A stretch of 64,000 bases of DNA from Candidatus Onthovicinus excrementipullorum (GCA_018712345.1 DVHG01000002.1:1-64000); one strand, 5' to 3'; numbered from the stretch's first letter, positions 32,972 through 43,276 are shown. Translations and numbers: made by a program. The notes: generated by a model not told the origin, from the sequence alone.

Positions 32972-34852
32972 TCAAAACTCCTGTTCATTCCGGATGGACC
33001 GGAGAAAGATTAACAATACGGAAATATCGGCGGGCGTCACACCGGAAATACGGGAGGCCTGGCCCACGTTTTCCGGGCGGATCCGCGCGAGCTTTTCCGC
33101 GGCCTCCAGCCGAAGGCCGGTGACCTGTTCATAGCGGATGGAGGCGGGGATCCGCTGAACCTCCAGCCGGCGCATCTCTGCGATCTGCGCCTCCTGACGG
33201 CGGATGTATCCCTCATATTTGATCTGCGTCTGGACCTGCTCCGTCACCTCGGCGGGCAGGGGAGGACGGCTGCTGTCAAAGGGGGTCAGCATGTTATAAT
33301 CGACCTGTGGGCGGCGCAGCAGCTCCGCCGCTGTAACCCCGGAGTGAACCGGGGCTGTGCCGGCCTGCTCAAGCATTGCGTTGAGCGCGTCGCTCGGGGG
33401 GAGCACCGTGTTGCGGACGCGCGCGCTTTCGCGCTCAATCTGCTCCCGCTTTTTTAAAAAACGAGCCCATTTTTCATCGCTGATCAGCCCCAGCTCACGC
33501 CCATACGGAGTCAGGCGCAGGTCGGCATTATCCTGCCGCAGGACAAGGCGATACTCCGAGCGGGAAGTCATCATCCGGTACGGGTCGGAGCAGCCCTTGG
33601 TGACGAGATCATCAATCAGCGTGCCGATGTAGGAGGAGGCCCGGTCAAGGATGAAGGGCGGTTTGCCCTGCACCTTGCGCGCGGCGTTGATCCCGGCGAT
33701 CAGTCCCTGGGCGGCTGCCTCCTCATATCCGCTTGATCCGTTGAACTGCCCGGCGCCGAACAGCCCCTCAAAGTCCAGAAATTCCAGCGAGGGACGCAGG
33801 GCGAGCGGATCCACGCAGTCGTACTCGATGGCGTATGCCGCACGCATGACCTGCGCGTGTTCCAGGCCGGGGATCGTGTGCAGAAAGGCGAGCTGGACGT
33901 CCACAGGGAGGGAGGAGGAGAGGCCCTGCAAATACATCTCACTCGTGTTCAGCCCGCACGGTTCAATAAAAATCTGATGGCGCTCCTTGTCCGAAAAACG
34001 GACGATTTTATCCTCGATGCTGGGGCAGTAGCGCGGCCCGACCCCCTCGATTTTTCCGCCGTAGAGCGGGGAGCGATGCAGATTTTTCAGGATAATATCC
34101 TTTGTCGCCTGATTTGTATAGGTGATGTAGCAGGAACGCCTGTTGGCGATCTGCGTTGTTTCATAAAAGGAGAACGGGACGATGTGCGCATCCCCGGGCT
34201 GCACCTCCGTCTTCTCAAAGTCAATGGAGTTACCGTTGACGCGCGCGGGGGTGCCCGTTTTAAATCGGCGTACCGGAATGCCAAGCTCCCGTAGGGACTG
34301 CGCCAGCGCCGTAGAGGGGAACATGCCGTCCGGTCCGCTCTCATAGGAGACATCGCCGATATACACACGCCCCGCAAGGAAGGTCCCCGTCGCCAGTACC
34401 ACGGCCTGTGCCGTGTAGCACTCCTCCAGCCGTGTCCGCAGCTCCCAGCCGCTGTCCGTACGCCGCAGACTGACGATCTCCGCCTGTTTGAGCGTAAGGT
34501 TTGCGGTGTTTTCCAGCGTGTACTTCATCTCCGCCGAATAGGCGCGGCGATCGATCTGCGCACGCAGACTGTGGACTGCGGGGCCTTTGGACAGGTTGAG
34601 CATCCGGCTCTGGATGGTGTTCCGGTCCGCCGCGATGCCCATCTGACCGCCCAGCGCGTCAATCTCCCGCACCAGGTGCCCCTTGGAGGTGCCGCCAATA
34701 GAGGGGTTGCATGGCATATTGCCTACCCAGTCCAGATTGATGGTGAATACCGCTGTACTGGCGCCCAGCCGTGCGGCGGCAAGGCCCGCTTCAATCCCGG
34801 CATGTCCAGCGCCAATGACGGCTATATCGTATGTTCCAGCAAAAAATTCCAT
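32972..34852 (-). CDS. mnmG: tRNA uridine-34 carboxymethylaminomethyl modification protein MnmG (GidA)
   Basis: 626 residues from the ATG at 34852 (MEFFAGTYDIAVIGAGHAGIEAGLAAARLG), the usual MnmG start; the frame extends 18 codons upstream without family similarity. FAD-binding GAGHAG, CNPSIGGTSKGHLVREIDALGG, ATGTFLAGRVYIGD and the C-terminal tRNA-binding helices are all present. With MnmE it adds the cmnm group to wobble U34. Between mnmE and rsmG as in most Firmicutes. Confidence 0.97.
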   Translation of the reverse strand: MEFFAGTYDIAVIGAGHAGIEAGLAAARLGASTAVFTINLDWVGNMPCNPSIGGTSKGHLVREIDALGGQMGIAADRNTIQSRMLNLSKGPAVHSLRAQIDRRAYSAEMKYTLENTANLTLKQAEIVSLRRTDSGWELRTRLEECYTAQAVVLATGTFLAGRVYIGDVSYESGPDGMFPSTALAQSLRELGIPVRRFKTGTPARVNGNSIDFEKTEVQPGDAHIVPFSFYETTQIANRRSCYITYTNQATKDIILKNLHRSPLYGGKIEGVGPRYCPSIEDKIVRFSDKERHQIFIEPCGLNTSEMYLQGLSSSLPVDVQLAFLHTIPGLEHAQVMRAAYAIEYDCVDPLALRPSLEFLDFEGLFGAGQFNGSSGYEEAAAQGLIAGINAARKVQGKPPFILDRASSYIGTLIDDLVTKGCSDPYRMMTSRSEYRLVLRQDNADLRLTPYGRELGLISDEKWARFLKKREQIERESARVRNTVLPPSDALNAMLEQAGTAPVHSGVTAAELLRRPQVDYNMLTPFDSSRPPLPAEVTEQVQTQIKYEGYIRRQEAQIAEMRRLEVQRIPASIRYEQVTGLRLEAAEKLARIRPENVGQASRISGVTPADISVLLIFLRSIRNEQEF

Positions 34853-34947
34853 TAAACTTCCCGCCTGTATCATTATAAAATGGACTGTGCTGCCCGTATC
34901 GCACAATGAAATGCTGAATCGCCGGATTCAGTCCATTGTTTTCAGAG

Positions 34948-36318
34948 CTATTTCCCAACGCAGAATTTTGAAAACACCTCGTCAACCACGGCCTCGCCGG
35001 CCCGTTCGCCTGTGAGTTCCATCAGGGCGGACAGCGCATCCTGAATGCATACCGTCACCGCATCCAGCGTGACGCCCGCGGTCAACGCGTCCAGCGCCTC
35101 CCGTACGGCCGTCCGGGCGCGGTTGCAGCAATCACGCTGGCGGTCGCTGATCAGCAGGGGAGCGCCGGTATCAAATCCGGCGGTGCCAAGGGCGCGTGCG
35201 ATGGCGCGCTCAAGTTCGGCGGCGCCTGTGCCGTCCGTGGCGCAGATTTCCGCGCAGCAGGGAATCTTTTCCCGAATGGGGGCAAAGTCAATCGCCGGAG
35301 CCAGATCGGACTTGTTGATCACGGCCACAGCCGTCCGCGCGGCACACAGGCTCAGTAATTGATAGTCTTCTGCGTCGAGCGGGCGGGAGCGATCGAAAAC
35401 GGCCAGGATAAGCTGCGCCTCCTCCAGGCGCCCGCGCGCCCGGTCCACCCCGATCTTTTCAACCGGATCGGGCGTGTCGCGCAGGCCGGCCGTGTCGGCG
35501 AGACGGAGCGTCACACCCGCCACCTGGACAGTCTCCTCCACGATGTCACGCGTTGTCCCGGCGATGTCGGTCACGATGGAGCGCTCCTCGCCGGAGAGCA
35601 GATTCATCAAAGCAGACTTCCCCACGTTGGGCCGCCCCGCAATCACGGTAGTGACACCCTCCCGAATCAGTTTTCCGGTATCAAAACGGGCAAGCAGATT
35701 TTCCAGGTCCGCCAGCGCCTCTTCCAGTGTCTGCTGTACCTGTTCCGGGCGCAGTTCGGGGATCTCGTCCTCCGGGTAGTCGGCAAAGGCCGCCAGATGT
35801 GCGGCGAGCGCCAGCAGGCTTTCCCGGACCCCGGAGAGATCCCGGCTCAGCCGCCCGCCGAGCGTACCCAGTGCGGCCCGTGCTGCAGCCTGACCCTGGG
35901 CGGAAATGATCTGCATCACGGATTCAGCCTGCGCCAGATCCATTTTCCCGTTGAGGAAGGCGCGCTTTGTAAACTCGCCGGCCTGTGCGGGCGTGGCGCC
36001 GGCGTCAATCACACAGCGCAGTACGCCGCGCGTGACAGCCTGACCGCCGTGGCAGGAGAGCTCTACGACATCCTCACCCGTATAGCTGTGCGGCGCGCGG
36101 AAAATAAGAGCCACTGCCTCATCCACCGCTTCGCCGGTGACTGGCTCACAGACCATGCCATGCATGGCGGTGTAGCCGGCCGCCTCTGAAAGGGACCTGC
36201 CCGAGGAGGCGCGGAATACGCGTGCCGCAATCTGGAGTGCCTGCCCGCCGGAAATTCGAATTACACTGATGGAGCCCTCGCCGGCCGGTGTGGCCACGGC
36301 CGCGATTGTATCTGCCAT
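34948..36318 (-). CDS. mnmE: tRNA modification GTPase MnmE (TrmE)
   Basis: 456 residues. N-terminal folate-binding domain (DTIAAVATPAGEGSISVIRISG), central G domain with GRPNVGKSALMNLL, DIAGTTRD, DTAGL and NKSD, and the C-terminal FCVGK with the essential cysteine. Partner of MnmG, 95 bases upstream of it. Starts after an AGGAGG-like box. Typical length. Confidence 0.97.
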   Translation of the reverse strand: MADTIAAVATPAGEGSISVIRISGGQALQIAARVFRASSGRSLSEAAGYTAMHGMVCEPVTGEAVDEAVALIFRAPHSYTGEDVVELSCHGGQAVTRGVLRCVIDAGATPAQAGEFTKRAFLNGKMDLAQAESVMQIISAQGQAAARAALGTLGGRLSRDLSGVRESLLALAAHLAAFADYPEDEIPELRPEQVQQTLEEALADLENLLARFDTGKLIREGVTTVIAGRPNVGKSALMNLLSGEERSIVTDIAGTTRDIVEETVQVAGVTLRLADTAGLRDTPDPVEKIGVDRARGRLEEAQLILAVFDRSRPLDAEDYQLLSLCAARTAVAVINKSDLAPAIDFAPIREKIPCCAEICATDGTGAAELERAIARALGTAGFDTGAPLLISDRQRDCCNRARTAVREALDALTAGVTLDAVTVCIQDALSALMELTGERAGEAVVDEVFSKFCVGK

Positions 36319-36353
36319 AAAAACCTCCTGTCAGCGGCTAAAGCCGCACAGCA

Positions 36354-36373
36354 AAAAGGCGGGTTTCCCCGCC
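36354..36373 (-). terminator. Terminator after the unknown gene at 36.4 kb
   Basis: GGCGGG/CCCGCC with a four-base loop, followed on the minus strand by TTTTTGC. It separates the PHP operon from mnmE. Confidence 0.85.
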
Positions 36374-36389
36374 GGACGCCGGATGCGGC

Positions 36390-36959
36390 TCAGCGGACAA
36401 AACCCGCCGCGTCGATCTGACGCTTTACATACTCACTGAATGTCTCGTAAATCTGTGTGCCGAGCGCGCGGATCTGCTCATTGGTCTCCATGTCACAGAG
36501 CATGGCAAACGCCTTCCCGATATTGGCGCCTGTATTGCCTCCCTTGCGCAGCTCCAGGTAGTAAAAAGTAAACGCGCCGCCGTCAGAAATATTGCTGTAG
36601 AACTCCGGCGCGCGGACCATCAGCTTTTCATAAAAGGCGTTGATCGCCGTAGTTGCCAGCAGCTGATTGGGGATCAGCGCGTGCATACCGGACTCTGCGG
36701 TAAACGTGGCCAATACCCGGATTTGATAAAGAATCTCCGGATCGTTGGCATATTTGCCGGAAAGAGCCTCCAGCTCCCCATCGCAAGGAGCAAGCTGTGA
36801 CAGCGCGGAGCCGAGCAGGCATGCGCGGCGGCTGTTCCCATTGCGGCGCTGGGCCATCATCTCATCAGCCAGGCGCCGCAGATCGTCATCTGTCCGGCGT
36901 TCCTCCAGCTTCTCGTCCCGTTCCGGGTCAAAAATCTTGATATCTTCATCTGCGTTCAT
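36390..36959 (-). CDS. Protein of unknown function (189 aa)
   Basis: Chosen start ATG at 36959 (MNADEDIKIFDPERDEKLEERR), 8 bases after AGGTGA; an ATG at 36983 without such a box also exists. The N-terminal 50 residues are highly charged, the rest helical with NSRRACLLGSALSQLAPCDGELEALSGKYANDPEILYQIRVLATFTAE. No signal peptide or membrane helix. I do not recognise the family. It is coupled to the PHP phosphoesterase upstream (start close to or within its stop). Confidence 0.75.
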   Translation of the reverse strand: MNADEDIKIFDPERDEKLEERRTDDDLRRLADEMMAQRRNGNSRRACLLGSALSQLAPCDGELEALSGKYANDPEILYQIRVLATFTAESGMHALIPNQLLATTAINAFYEKLMVRAPEFYSNISDGGAFTFYYLELRKGGNTGANIGKAFAMLCDMETNEQIRALGTQIYETFSEYVKRQIDAAGFVR

Positions 36960-36975
36960 CAGCTTCACCTGCCCT

Positions 36976-37854
36976 TTATCCATTCGCTGCCGCTTTTTTC
37001 GCCGCGGCAGCCTCCCTGCGTTTCTTTTTGGTCTTATAATTGAGCAGTGCGTCCAGCTCCGTCTCTCCGAGTCCGTAGGAACCGACGGCGACCTTTCGCT
37101 TATTATACATGCCGTGGAAGTCACTGCCGCCGGTGACCAGCAGGCCGTGTGCAGCGGCATAGGAGCGCAGCATATCCGTCTGCTGTCTATCGGCCGACGG
37201 GTGATAGACCTCAATCCCGTCCAGGCCGAGCGAAACGAGCTCTTCCATCACACCGATGCTGTCGTATTCATACGGATGGGCCAGTACGGCGATGCCGCCC
37301 GCCTCATGGATTTCACTGAGGACCTCCCGGCAGTCCGGATACCGGATGGGGACTTTAATATTATGCTCACCAGGGTGAATGAACAGTTCGTCAAACAGTT
37401 CGCCGAAGATGGAGTCCGCGATGCCGGCATCCATCAGGGCGTGCATGATGTGCTGCTTGTAAATATTAGTGCTGCCCGCAGTGCTGCGCAGGATAAACTC
37501 CGGCGGCAGATTAAAGCGTTTGGCGGCCCGCAGAACCATATACTGCCCGGCGCGCCGTCGCGCGACAGAGATGCGCTTGCACAGCCCCTCCAGACGGTCC
37601 GGGTGATCAGCGAGATAGCAGAGGAGATGCACATTGCGCCCCGTCTCCGGGTCCGCCGTGGACAACTCCACACCGGGAATCACATTTACACCGTGGCGCT
37701 GGCCGATCACCTTTCCGCGCAGCGTCGCGGCCATGGAGTCATGGTCCGTGATGCCGATCACCGAAACACCCGTGCTGGCAGCAAGGGTGATCAGCTCCTC
37801 AATCCCAAGGGAACCGTCCGAAAGTTTTGTATGGCAGTGTAAATCCGCAAACAT
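36976..37854 (-). CDS. PHP-domain phosphoesterase
   Basis: 292 residues with the PHP metal-binding motifs: DLHCHTKLSDGS, GITDHDS, GVELST, VLAHPYEY, and GSDFHG near the end. Proteins of this kind (YciV/RNase AM, TrpH) trim 5' ends of RNA or hydrolyse 3',5'-bisphosphates. The tail is a Lys/Ala-rich extension (KTKKKRREAAAAKKAAANG). First gene behind the promoter at 37.9 kb. Confidence 0.92.
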   Translation of the reverse strand: MFADLHCHTKLSDGSLGIEELITLAASTGVSVIGITDHDSMAATLRGKVIGQRHGVNVIPGVELSTADPETGRNVHLLCYLADHPDRLEGLCKRISVARRRAGQYMVLRAAKRFNLPPEFILRSTAGSTNIYKQHIMHALMDAGIADSIFGELFDELFIHPGEHNIKVPIRYPDCREVLSEIHEAGGIAVLAHPYEYDSIGVMEELVSLGLDGIEVYHPSADRQQTDMLRSYAAAHGLLVTGGSDFHGMYNKRKVAVGSYGLGETELDALLNYKTKKKRREAAAAKKAAANG

Positions 37855-37911
37855 CTTCTCACCATCCGTTTTTTAGGCAGACCTGCTCAATATAGAATCA
37901 TTATCAAGTTT

Positions 37912-37940
37912 ATTATACGCCTTTTTTTTATTTTTCGCAA
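37912..37940 (-). promoter_or_regulatory. Promoter of the PHP operon
   Basis: Minus strand: TTGCGA, 17 bases (A-rich), TATAAT. About 58 bases before the PHP start codon. Confidence 0.75.
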
Positions 37941-38021
37941 GGCAAACCCCTGTACACCTTGCAAAATTGTGAAAACAGCCCCTTGCCGAGGGCACAGCGG
38001 GGACAGGATTGGCAGAAAATA

Positions 38022-38048
38022 TAAAAACCCGCTCCGGGAAAGAGCGGA
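38022..38048 (-). terminator. Terminator of the zapA-U32 operon
   Basis: CCGCTC/GAGCGG with a 7-base loop, followed on the minus strand by GTTTTTATATTTT. Confidence 0.8.
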
Positions 38049-38119
38049 TTTACGAATATATTTGGCAGGGTTGGGCGTTTTTAGACGAAGCGCCAGGACG
38101 AGCGTTTTTGAGCGCCGGG

Positions 38120-40195
38120 TTACACCTGGCGGTAGAAGAGACCGCGGGTGAATGCACCCGCAGGCCTGTCCACAGGACAGCCATCCAACGCCTGCGCGTA
38201 CTTTGCAGTAATTTCCTGGACCTCTACCGGCGTCTCCCCGGTAAAATAGAGGAGGAACGCATCCGCACGGCGCAGCTCGCCGAGTTTGTCCTCCATCCGC
38301 AGGGGGACACAGTTGAGGATATCATTGCAGGGGTTTTTAAAGCACTCCACCGGGAAGCGGCAGCCCTTTCGGTCTGTGATGAAGCGGGTCTCCGGCGTGC
38401 AGGCGGCGCAGGTCCTGCCGTTTTTCAGCGGGCAGTTGCGTACGCTCATCACTGGGAGACGGCCATAGGCAAAGACGCCCGTCGGAATTCCGGCACCCAG
38501 ATGATTGAGCGCCGCGGCGTTGATCTCAGGGGAGAGTACGCAGGCCGAGATGCCGAGGCGCTCGGCTTCCCGCAGGGCAAATGTGTTGCAGATATTCAGC
38601 CCAAATCCGCCGAGCACCCGCATACCGCATTCCTGTGCCAGACGCACGCCGTCCAGAGTGCCGGCAAAGGCCTCGCGGACCCCCAGGCGGTACAGGCGGC
38701 GCAGGCGCTCCGCGACACGCTCTTCAATTCCGAACAGGCCGCGCGGGATCTCCGCACAGACTCCGGCGGGCAGGTCTGCAAAGACCTCGTCCGGGAAATG
38801 GCAGGGGAGAATGAGCTTTTCCACACAGCTCGGGAGCGATTGCGGAATTTGCGCCCGGTCCGCGGCGCGCAGCCAGAGCCGCTGACGGGCGGTGCGCTGA
38901 TGCGGCGGGATGTGGAGATCGACGGGAGAAAACAGGATGGAATCACGTGCGCCCAACTGCCGTTCCAGCGCCTCAAAGGCGCGGCGGCGCAGGGCGTTGA
39001 GCTCCGACAGGGGAAAACTCAGGCCCTCCCCCACTTGAATGGAAATTTGACCGGGGGAAAAGATCGTCCCGCCGCACTTTTTCAGTTGCGCCTCCGCCCG
39101 CTCCGGCGTCAGTGCCACCCTGAGCGCGGGTTCCGGGAGGGTCCCGGACGCGATTCGGACGCTTTTCCCGCCCGCCGAAGCCTCCAGCACGGCGGGAGCA
39201 TCCGCGTGCAAAATCAGATGCAGATCCACGCTGTAGCGTGGCCGCTCTTTTTCATAGAGCTTTTTCAGTTCCCGCAGCACCGGGGGGGAGCCTTCGGCGT
39301 CCTCTTTCCGGCGGGTGCCGAACATCTCACGGCCCGGCTTCCCCTCCAAATATCCTTTGGTAAAGCCGGAGCGGGAAAAAACCGTGCGCAGGGTATTCAT
39401 ATCGGCGGGACACAGCCGCCCTTCCAGTGATTTAACACAGGCATCCACGGCGGCCGCCACGTACTCCGGGCGTTTCATGCGCCCTTCAATCTTAAATGAG
39501 TCCACGCCCATTTTTTCAAGCACACCCAGCTCGTCCAGTACAGAGAGGTCTTTCAGGCTCAGATCATGCCCTGTCCCGCCGGGAACGGAGAAAGGCAGGC
39601 GGCACGGCTGGGCGCACGCGCCGCGGTTGCCGCTGCGCCCGCCGATCATCGCGCTCATGTAACACTGGCCGGAAACGCACATGCACTGGGCGCCATGAAC
39701 AAACACCTCGATTTCAATATCCTCCTGCAGTGCCCGCTCCAGCTCCTTTTCGCTCATCTCTCGCGCAAGCACCGCCCGGCAAAAGCCCATGTCCTTTAAC
39801 AGGCGCAGTCCCGCCCGCGTATGCACGGACATCTGTGTGGAGGCGTGGATTTCCATCCCCGGGGCGGCCCGCCGCACCAGCGAAATTAGGCCGATATCCT
39901 GCAAAATAAGCGCGTCTATACCGATGGCACAGGCGCGCTCCAAGCACCTCTCCGCCTCGGGAAGCTGAGCGTCGGAGAGAATTGTATTGAGTGTCAAATA
40001 AATTTTTACGCCGCGAGTGTGGCAGTATTCGGCGGCCGCTTTCAGCTCCTCGTCACTGAAATTCCCTGCCCGGACGCGGGCATTCAGTGCTTTGCCGCCC
40101 AGGTAGACCGCGTCTGCCCCGGCACACACGGCGGCCCGCAGCGCCTCCGGAGACCCGGCGGGGGCGAGAATCTGGGCGCGATGGGAATGCTCCAT
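38120..40195 (-). CDS. U32 family peptidase-like protein (RlhA-type)
   Basis: 691 residues. N-terminal U32 domain: ILAPAGSPEALRAAVCAGADAVYLGG, GIDALILQDIGLISLVRR, IHASTQMSVHTRAG, and the signature EVFVHGAQCMCVSGQCYMSAMIGGRSGNRGACAQPCRLPF. Cysteines there and near the C-terminus (NCPLKNGRTCAAC, RKGCRFPVEC) fit an iron-sulfur site. In E. coli RlhA a protein of this design is needed for 5-hydroxycytidine in 23S rRNA; other members are called collagenase or peptidase by old annotation. A DUF3656-like middle domain is present. It overlaps the end of zapA by one base, so the two are coupled. Confidence 0.9.
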   Translation of the reverse strand: MEHSHRAQILAPAGSPEALRAAVCAGADAVYLGGKALNARVRAGNFSDEELKAAAEYCHTRGVKIYLTLNTILSDAQLPEAERCLERACAIGIDALILQDIGLISLVRRAAPGMEIHASTQMSVHTRAGLRLLKDMGFCRAVLAREMSEKELERALQEDIEIEVFVHGAQCMCVSGQCYMSAMIGGRSGNRGACAQPCRLPFSVPGGTGHDLSLKDLSVLDELGVLEKMGVDSFKIEGRMKRPEYVAAAVDACVKSLEGRLCPADMNTLRTVFSRSGFTKGYLEGKPGREMFGTRRKEDAEGSPPVLRELKKLYEKERPRYSVDLHLILHADAPAVLEASAGGKSVRIASGTLPEPALRVALTPERAEAQLKKCGGTIFSPGQISIQVGEGLSFPLSELNALRRRAFEALERQLGARDSILFSPVDLHIPPHQRTARQRLWLRAADRAQIPQSLPSCVEKLILPCHFPDEVFADLPAGVCAEIPRGLFGIEERVAERLRRLYRLGVREAFAGTLDGVRLAQECGMRVLGGFGLNICNTFALREAERLGISACVLSPEINAAALNHLGAGIPTGVFAYGRLPVMSVRNCPLKNGRTCAACTPETRFITDRKGCRFPVECFKNPCNDILNCVPLRMEDKLGELRRADAFLLYFTGETPVEVQEITAKYAQALDGCPVDRPAGAFTRGLFYRQV

Positions 40196-40554
40196 TACTT
40201 TTTCATACCGCCCGTCAGCTTGACGCGCAAATCCTGATTCTCGCGGTTGAGGCGCTCAACCTCCTTGCGGGCGACCTCTGTCTCCAGCTTGGCGCGGTTA
40301 TAGTCCTCCACATAGCCGCGGATCTGGCTGCGGAGGTTGTCCGCGCTTTCCTCTGACTTTTTGTACGAGTCGGCGTATTCCAGCGCGGCGAGCACGGCCG
40401 CCTGCGTTACGGAAAGATAGGAGTTCTCTTTGAGCGCGCGGCGGATCTTTTCGTCCAGATCGGCGCCCAGCTCCTGTGTATATTCCGGTGAATCGTCGGT
40501 TACGATACTGTAATCCACGCCGGCGATATTCAGCTTGACTCTGTTTTTCTCCAT
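40195..40554 (-). CDS. zapA: Cell division protein ZapA
   Basis: 119 residues from the ATG at 40554 (MEKNRVKLNIAGVDYSIVTDDSPEYTQELG), 8 bases after GAGGTG. The N-terminal strand-helix unit is typical ZapA; residues 65-115 form a coiled coil (SADNLRSQIRGYVEDYNRAKLETEVARKEVERLNRENQ). ZapA bundles FtsZ filaments at mid-cell. In many Clostridia zapA is followed by a U32 gene, as here. Confidence 0.93.
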   Translation of the reverse strand: MEKNRVKLNIAGVDYSIVTDDSPEYTQELGADLDEKIRRALKENSYLSVTQAAVLAALEYADSYKKSEESADNLRSQIRGYVEDYNRAKLETEVARKEVERLNRENQDLRVKLTGGMKK

Positions 40555-40757
40555 TTTATCCACACCTCGCACAATTATCCATTGTATTTATTATACTATA
40601 ACAGGGCGATAAAGAAAAGAGGATTTTCACAGAAAAACAGCCCTAAATTGCCTGCGGACAGCATAATGGGGTGGACATTTGTCAAAAATTGTTATAAACT
40701 TAAAAGGAAACCCTCGGGCCGCAGCGGCCTGATCTGAAACAAGGAGGCGCATGGTTG

Positions 40758-43178
40758 ATGGAGACGAAAGCGATCACATCAAAACAGGCGGATGAATACA
40801 TCGTCAATAAACTTTCCCACTATTTTGGGGTATCTCCCATAGAGGCGACGAATGAGCAGTTTTATCAGGCTACGGCCATGATGCTGCGTGACATCCTCCA
40901 GCAAAAGCGTAAGAATTTTGAGGCCGAGGCAGCCAAGACCCCGAGCTGTAAAAAAGTCTATTACCTGTGCATGGAGTTCCTCATGGGCCGGTCCCTGAAG
41001 AACAACCTTTATAATCTTGGCTGTACACAGGCAGTGGAGGCTGCCCTCGCCAAGCATGGCATTAAGCTTGAAACGCTCTATGAGTGCGAACCGGACGCGG
41101 GCCTCGGTAACGGTGGGCTGGGCCGTCTGGCCGCCTGCTATCTGGACGCCCTCGCGCACGGCGGCTATCAGGCCACCGGCTACAGTATCCTGTACGAGTA
41201 CGGATTTTTCCGCCAGAAGCTCGTTGACGGCTGGCAGACGGAGCTGCCCGATTTCTGGCTGCCGGGCGGTGAGGTCTGGCTCGTTCCGCATGAGGAGAAG
41301 AGTGTTGAAGTCCATTTTGAGGGCTATATCGATGAGTCGTGGGATGGGACCTATCACCACGTGGAGCACAAGGGGTATACGCCCATCACGGCTGTGCCGT
41401 ATGACATGTATGTCTCTGGTAAGGGCGGTAAGGGCGTGAGCGTCCTGCGTCTGTGGAAGGCCAGCTCTCCGGGGCTGGATATGAACCTCTTCAATCAGGG
41501 CGACTACATGCGCGCCATGGAGCGCAATGCCATGGCGGAGGTTATCAGCAAGGTGCTCTATCCGGATGACAACCACCCGGAGGGCAAGAGCCTGCGCCTG
41601 CGCCAGCAGTACTTCCTGGTGTCCGCCTCCATGCAGGATATTGTCCACCGCCACCTGCACCACAATCCGACCATGGATAACTTCTCCGATAAAACGGCCA
41701 TCCATATCAATGACACGCATCCCACGCTGGCTATTCCGGAGCTGATGCGCATCCTGCTTGACGACTGCGGATACGGCTGGGATGACGCATGGCGCATTGT
41801 CACCAATACCGTGGCGTACACCAACCACACGGTCATGCGCGAGGCGCTTGAGTGCTGGCCGGAGGACCTGTTCAAGCGTCTGCTGCCGCGTGTGTATCAA
41901 ATCACGCGGGAGATCGACAACCGCCTGCGCTCCTTTGTCTGGGGGGCCACGCATGATGCCGGCGTTGTGGAAAACACGGCCGTCATCTCCGGGGGCGTCA
42001 TCCGCATGGCGAACCTCTGTGTGGCGGCCAGCCACCATGTCAACGGTGTGTCTGCTCTGCACAGCGAAATCCTCAAAAAGACCGTGTTCAGCGATTTCTA
42101 CCGCCTCACGCCCATGAAATTTACCAATGTCACCAACGGCATCGCCTCGCGCCGCTGGCTCTGCCAGGCCAATCCGCGCCTGACCGCGCTGGTCACGGAG
42201 CTGATCGGGGACAAATTTGTGGACGATCTGGATGAGCTGAAAAATCTGAAGAAATTTGCGGATGACAAGTCCGTGCTCGACCGCATTGGTGAGGTCAAGC
42301 TCCAGAATAAGGAGGATCTGGCGGCGCTGATCTATAAAAATACAAAAATTCAGGTGGAGCCCACCTCCATCTTTGACGTACAGATCAAGCGCCTGCACGA
42401 GTACAAGCGGCAGAATATGAACGCCCTGCGCATCCTCATGCGGTACCGCGCCATTAAGGCCAATCCGAACGCAGGCTGGATCCCGCACACCTATATCTTC
42501 GGAGCCAAGGCGGCCTCCGGCTACTTTATGGCCAAGAAGATTATCTCCTTTATCTGTGCGATTGCGGACCTCGTCAACAGTGATCCGGAGGTCAGCAAGT
42601 ATATGAAGGTGGTCTACATGGAGGACTACAACGTCACCATGGCGGAGCACCTGATGCCCGCCGCGGACGTCAGCGAGCAGATCTCCCTCGCCGGGACGGA
42701 GGCCAGCGGCACCAGCAACATGAAACTGATGCTCAACGGTGCGATCACCCTCGGTACGCTTGACGGTGCAAATATCGAGATCAAGGAGATGGTCGGGGAT
42801 GAGAATATCTTCATCTTCGGCATGACGACGCCGGAGGTCGATCAGCTCAAGCGCAACGGCTACAATCCGCACCAGTATTACCTCAACAACCTCGCCGTGC
42901 ACGATACGATTGACGCCGTCAACCGCGGGCTGCTGGGTAAGGATTTCCACGAGGTCATTCAGGGCCTGTCCATCACGGACCCCTACATGGTCATGGCTGA
43001 TCTGGACAATTACTGCCAGGCGCACAAGCGCATTGAGCAGGCGTGGCAGGACCGAGACCGTTGGAACAGGATGTCCCTGATGAATACGGCCTGCGCCGGT
43101 CCGTTCTCCGCCGACCGCGCGGTGGAGGAGTACGCGCGCAACATCTGGCACACCAAGCCGGCCAAAGTCGGCAAATAA
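40758..43178 (+). CDS. glgP: Glycogen/starch/maltodextrin phosphorylase
   Basis: 806 residues, ATG at 40758, AAGGAGG 10 bases upstream. Family landmarks: CEPDAGLGNGGLGRLAACYLDALA, the KRLHEYKRQ motif, and the PLP-binding EASGTSNMKLMLNGAITLGTLDGANIEI with Lys656. It releases glucose 1-phosphate from alpha-1,4-glucans. Followed by a GH13 enzyme 98 bases downstream, so both probably serve glycogen or maltodextrin breakdown. The very long reading frame opposite is a shadow of this gene. Confidence 0.97.
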   Translation: METKAITSKQADEYIVNKLSHYFGVSPIEATNEQFYQATAMMLRDILQQKRKNFEAEAAKTPSCKKVYYLCMEFLMGRSLKNNLYNLGCTQAVEAALAKHGIKLETLYECEPDAGLGNGGLGRLAACYLDALAHGGYQATGYSILYEYGFFRQKLVDGWQTELPDFWLPGGEVWLVPHEEKSVEVHFEGYIDESWDGTYHHVEHKGYTPITAVPYDMYVSGKGGKGVSVLRLWKASSPGLDMNLFNQGDYMRAMERNAMAEVISKVLYPDDNHPEGKSLRLRQQYFLVSASMQDIVHRHLHHNPTMDNFSDKTAIHINDTHPTLAIPELMRILLDDCGYGWDDAWRIVTNTVAYTNHTVMREALECWPEDLFKRLLPRVYQITREIDNRLRSFVWGATHDAGVVENTAVISGGVIRMANLCVAASHHVNGVSALHSEILKKTVFSDFYRLTPMKFTNVTNGIASRRWLCQANPRLTALVTELIGDKFVDDLDELKNLKKFADDKSVLDRIGEVKLQNKEDLAALIYKNTKIQVEPTSIFDVQIKRLHEYKRQNMNALRILMRYRAIKANPNAGWIPHTYIFGAKAASGYFMAKKIISFICAIADLVNSDPEVSKYMKVVYMEDYNVTMAEHLMPAADVSEQISLAGTEASGTSNMKLMLNGAITLGTLDGANIEIKEMVGDENIFIFGMTTPEVDQLKRNGYNPHQYYLNNLAVHDTIDAVNRGLLGKDFHEVIQGLSITDPYMVMADLDNYCQAHKRIEQAWQDRDRWNRMSLMNTACAGPFSADRAVEEYARNIWHTKPAKVGK

Positions 43179-43276
43179 GTCGCTGTCATCAGCGCCGGAT
43201 ACGTCCCGAAGCCGGTTTACCCTGTGCTCCGGGGCGTTTCATCATAGTCATTACTTTTGCGAAGGGAGGGCCGGCG

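Noticed and set aside
40779..43151. 790-codon open frame opposite glgP, and similar long frames opposite secA (62337-63866) and the GlpA-like gene (17304-18719)
   Set aside because: All three lie exactly opposite well-conserved genes with biased third codon positions, and none resembles a known protein.
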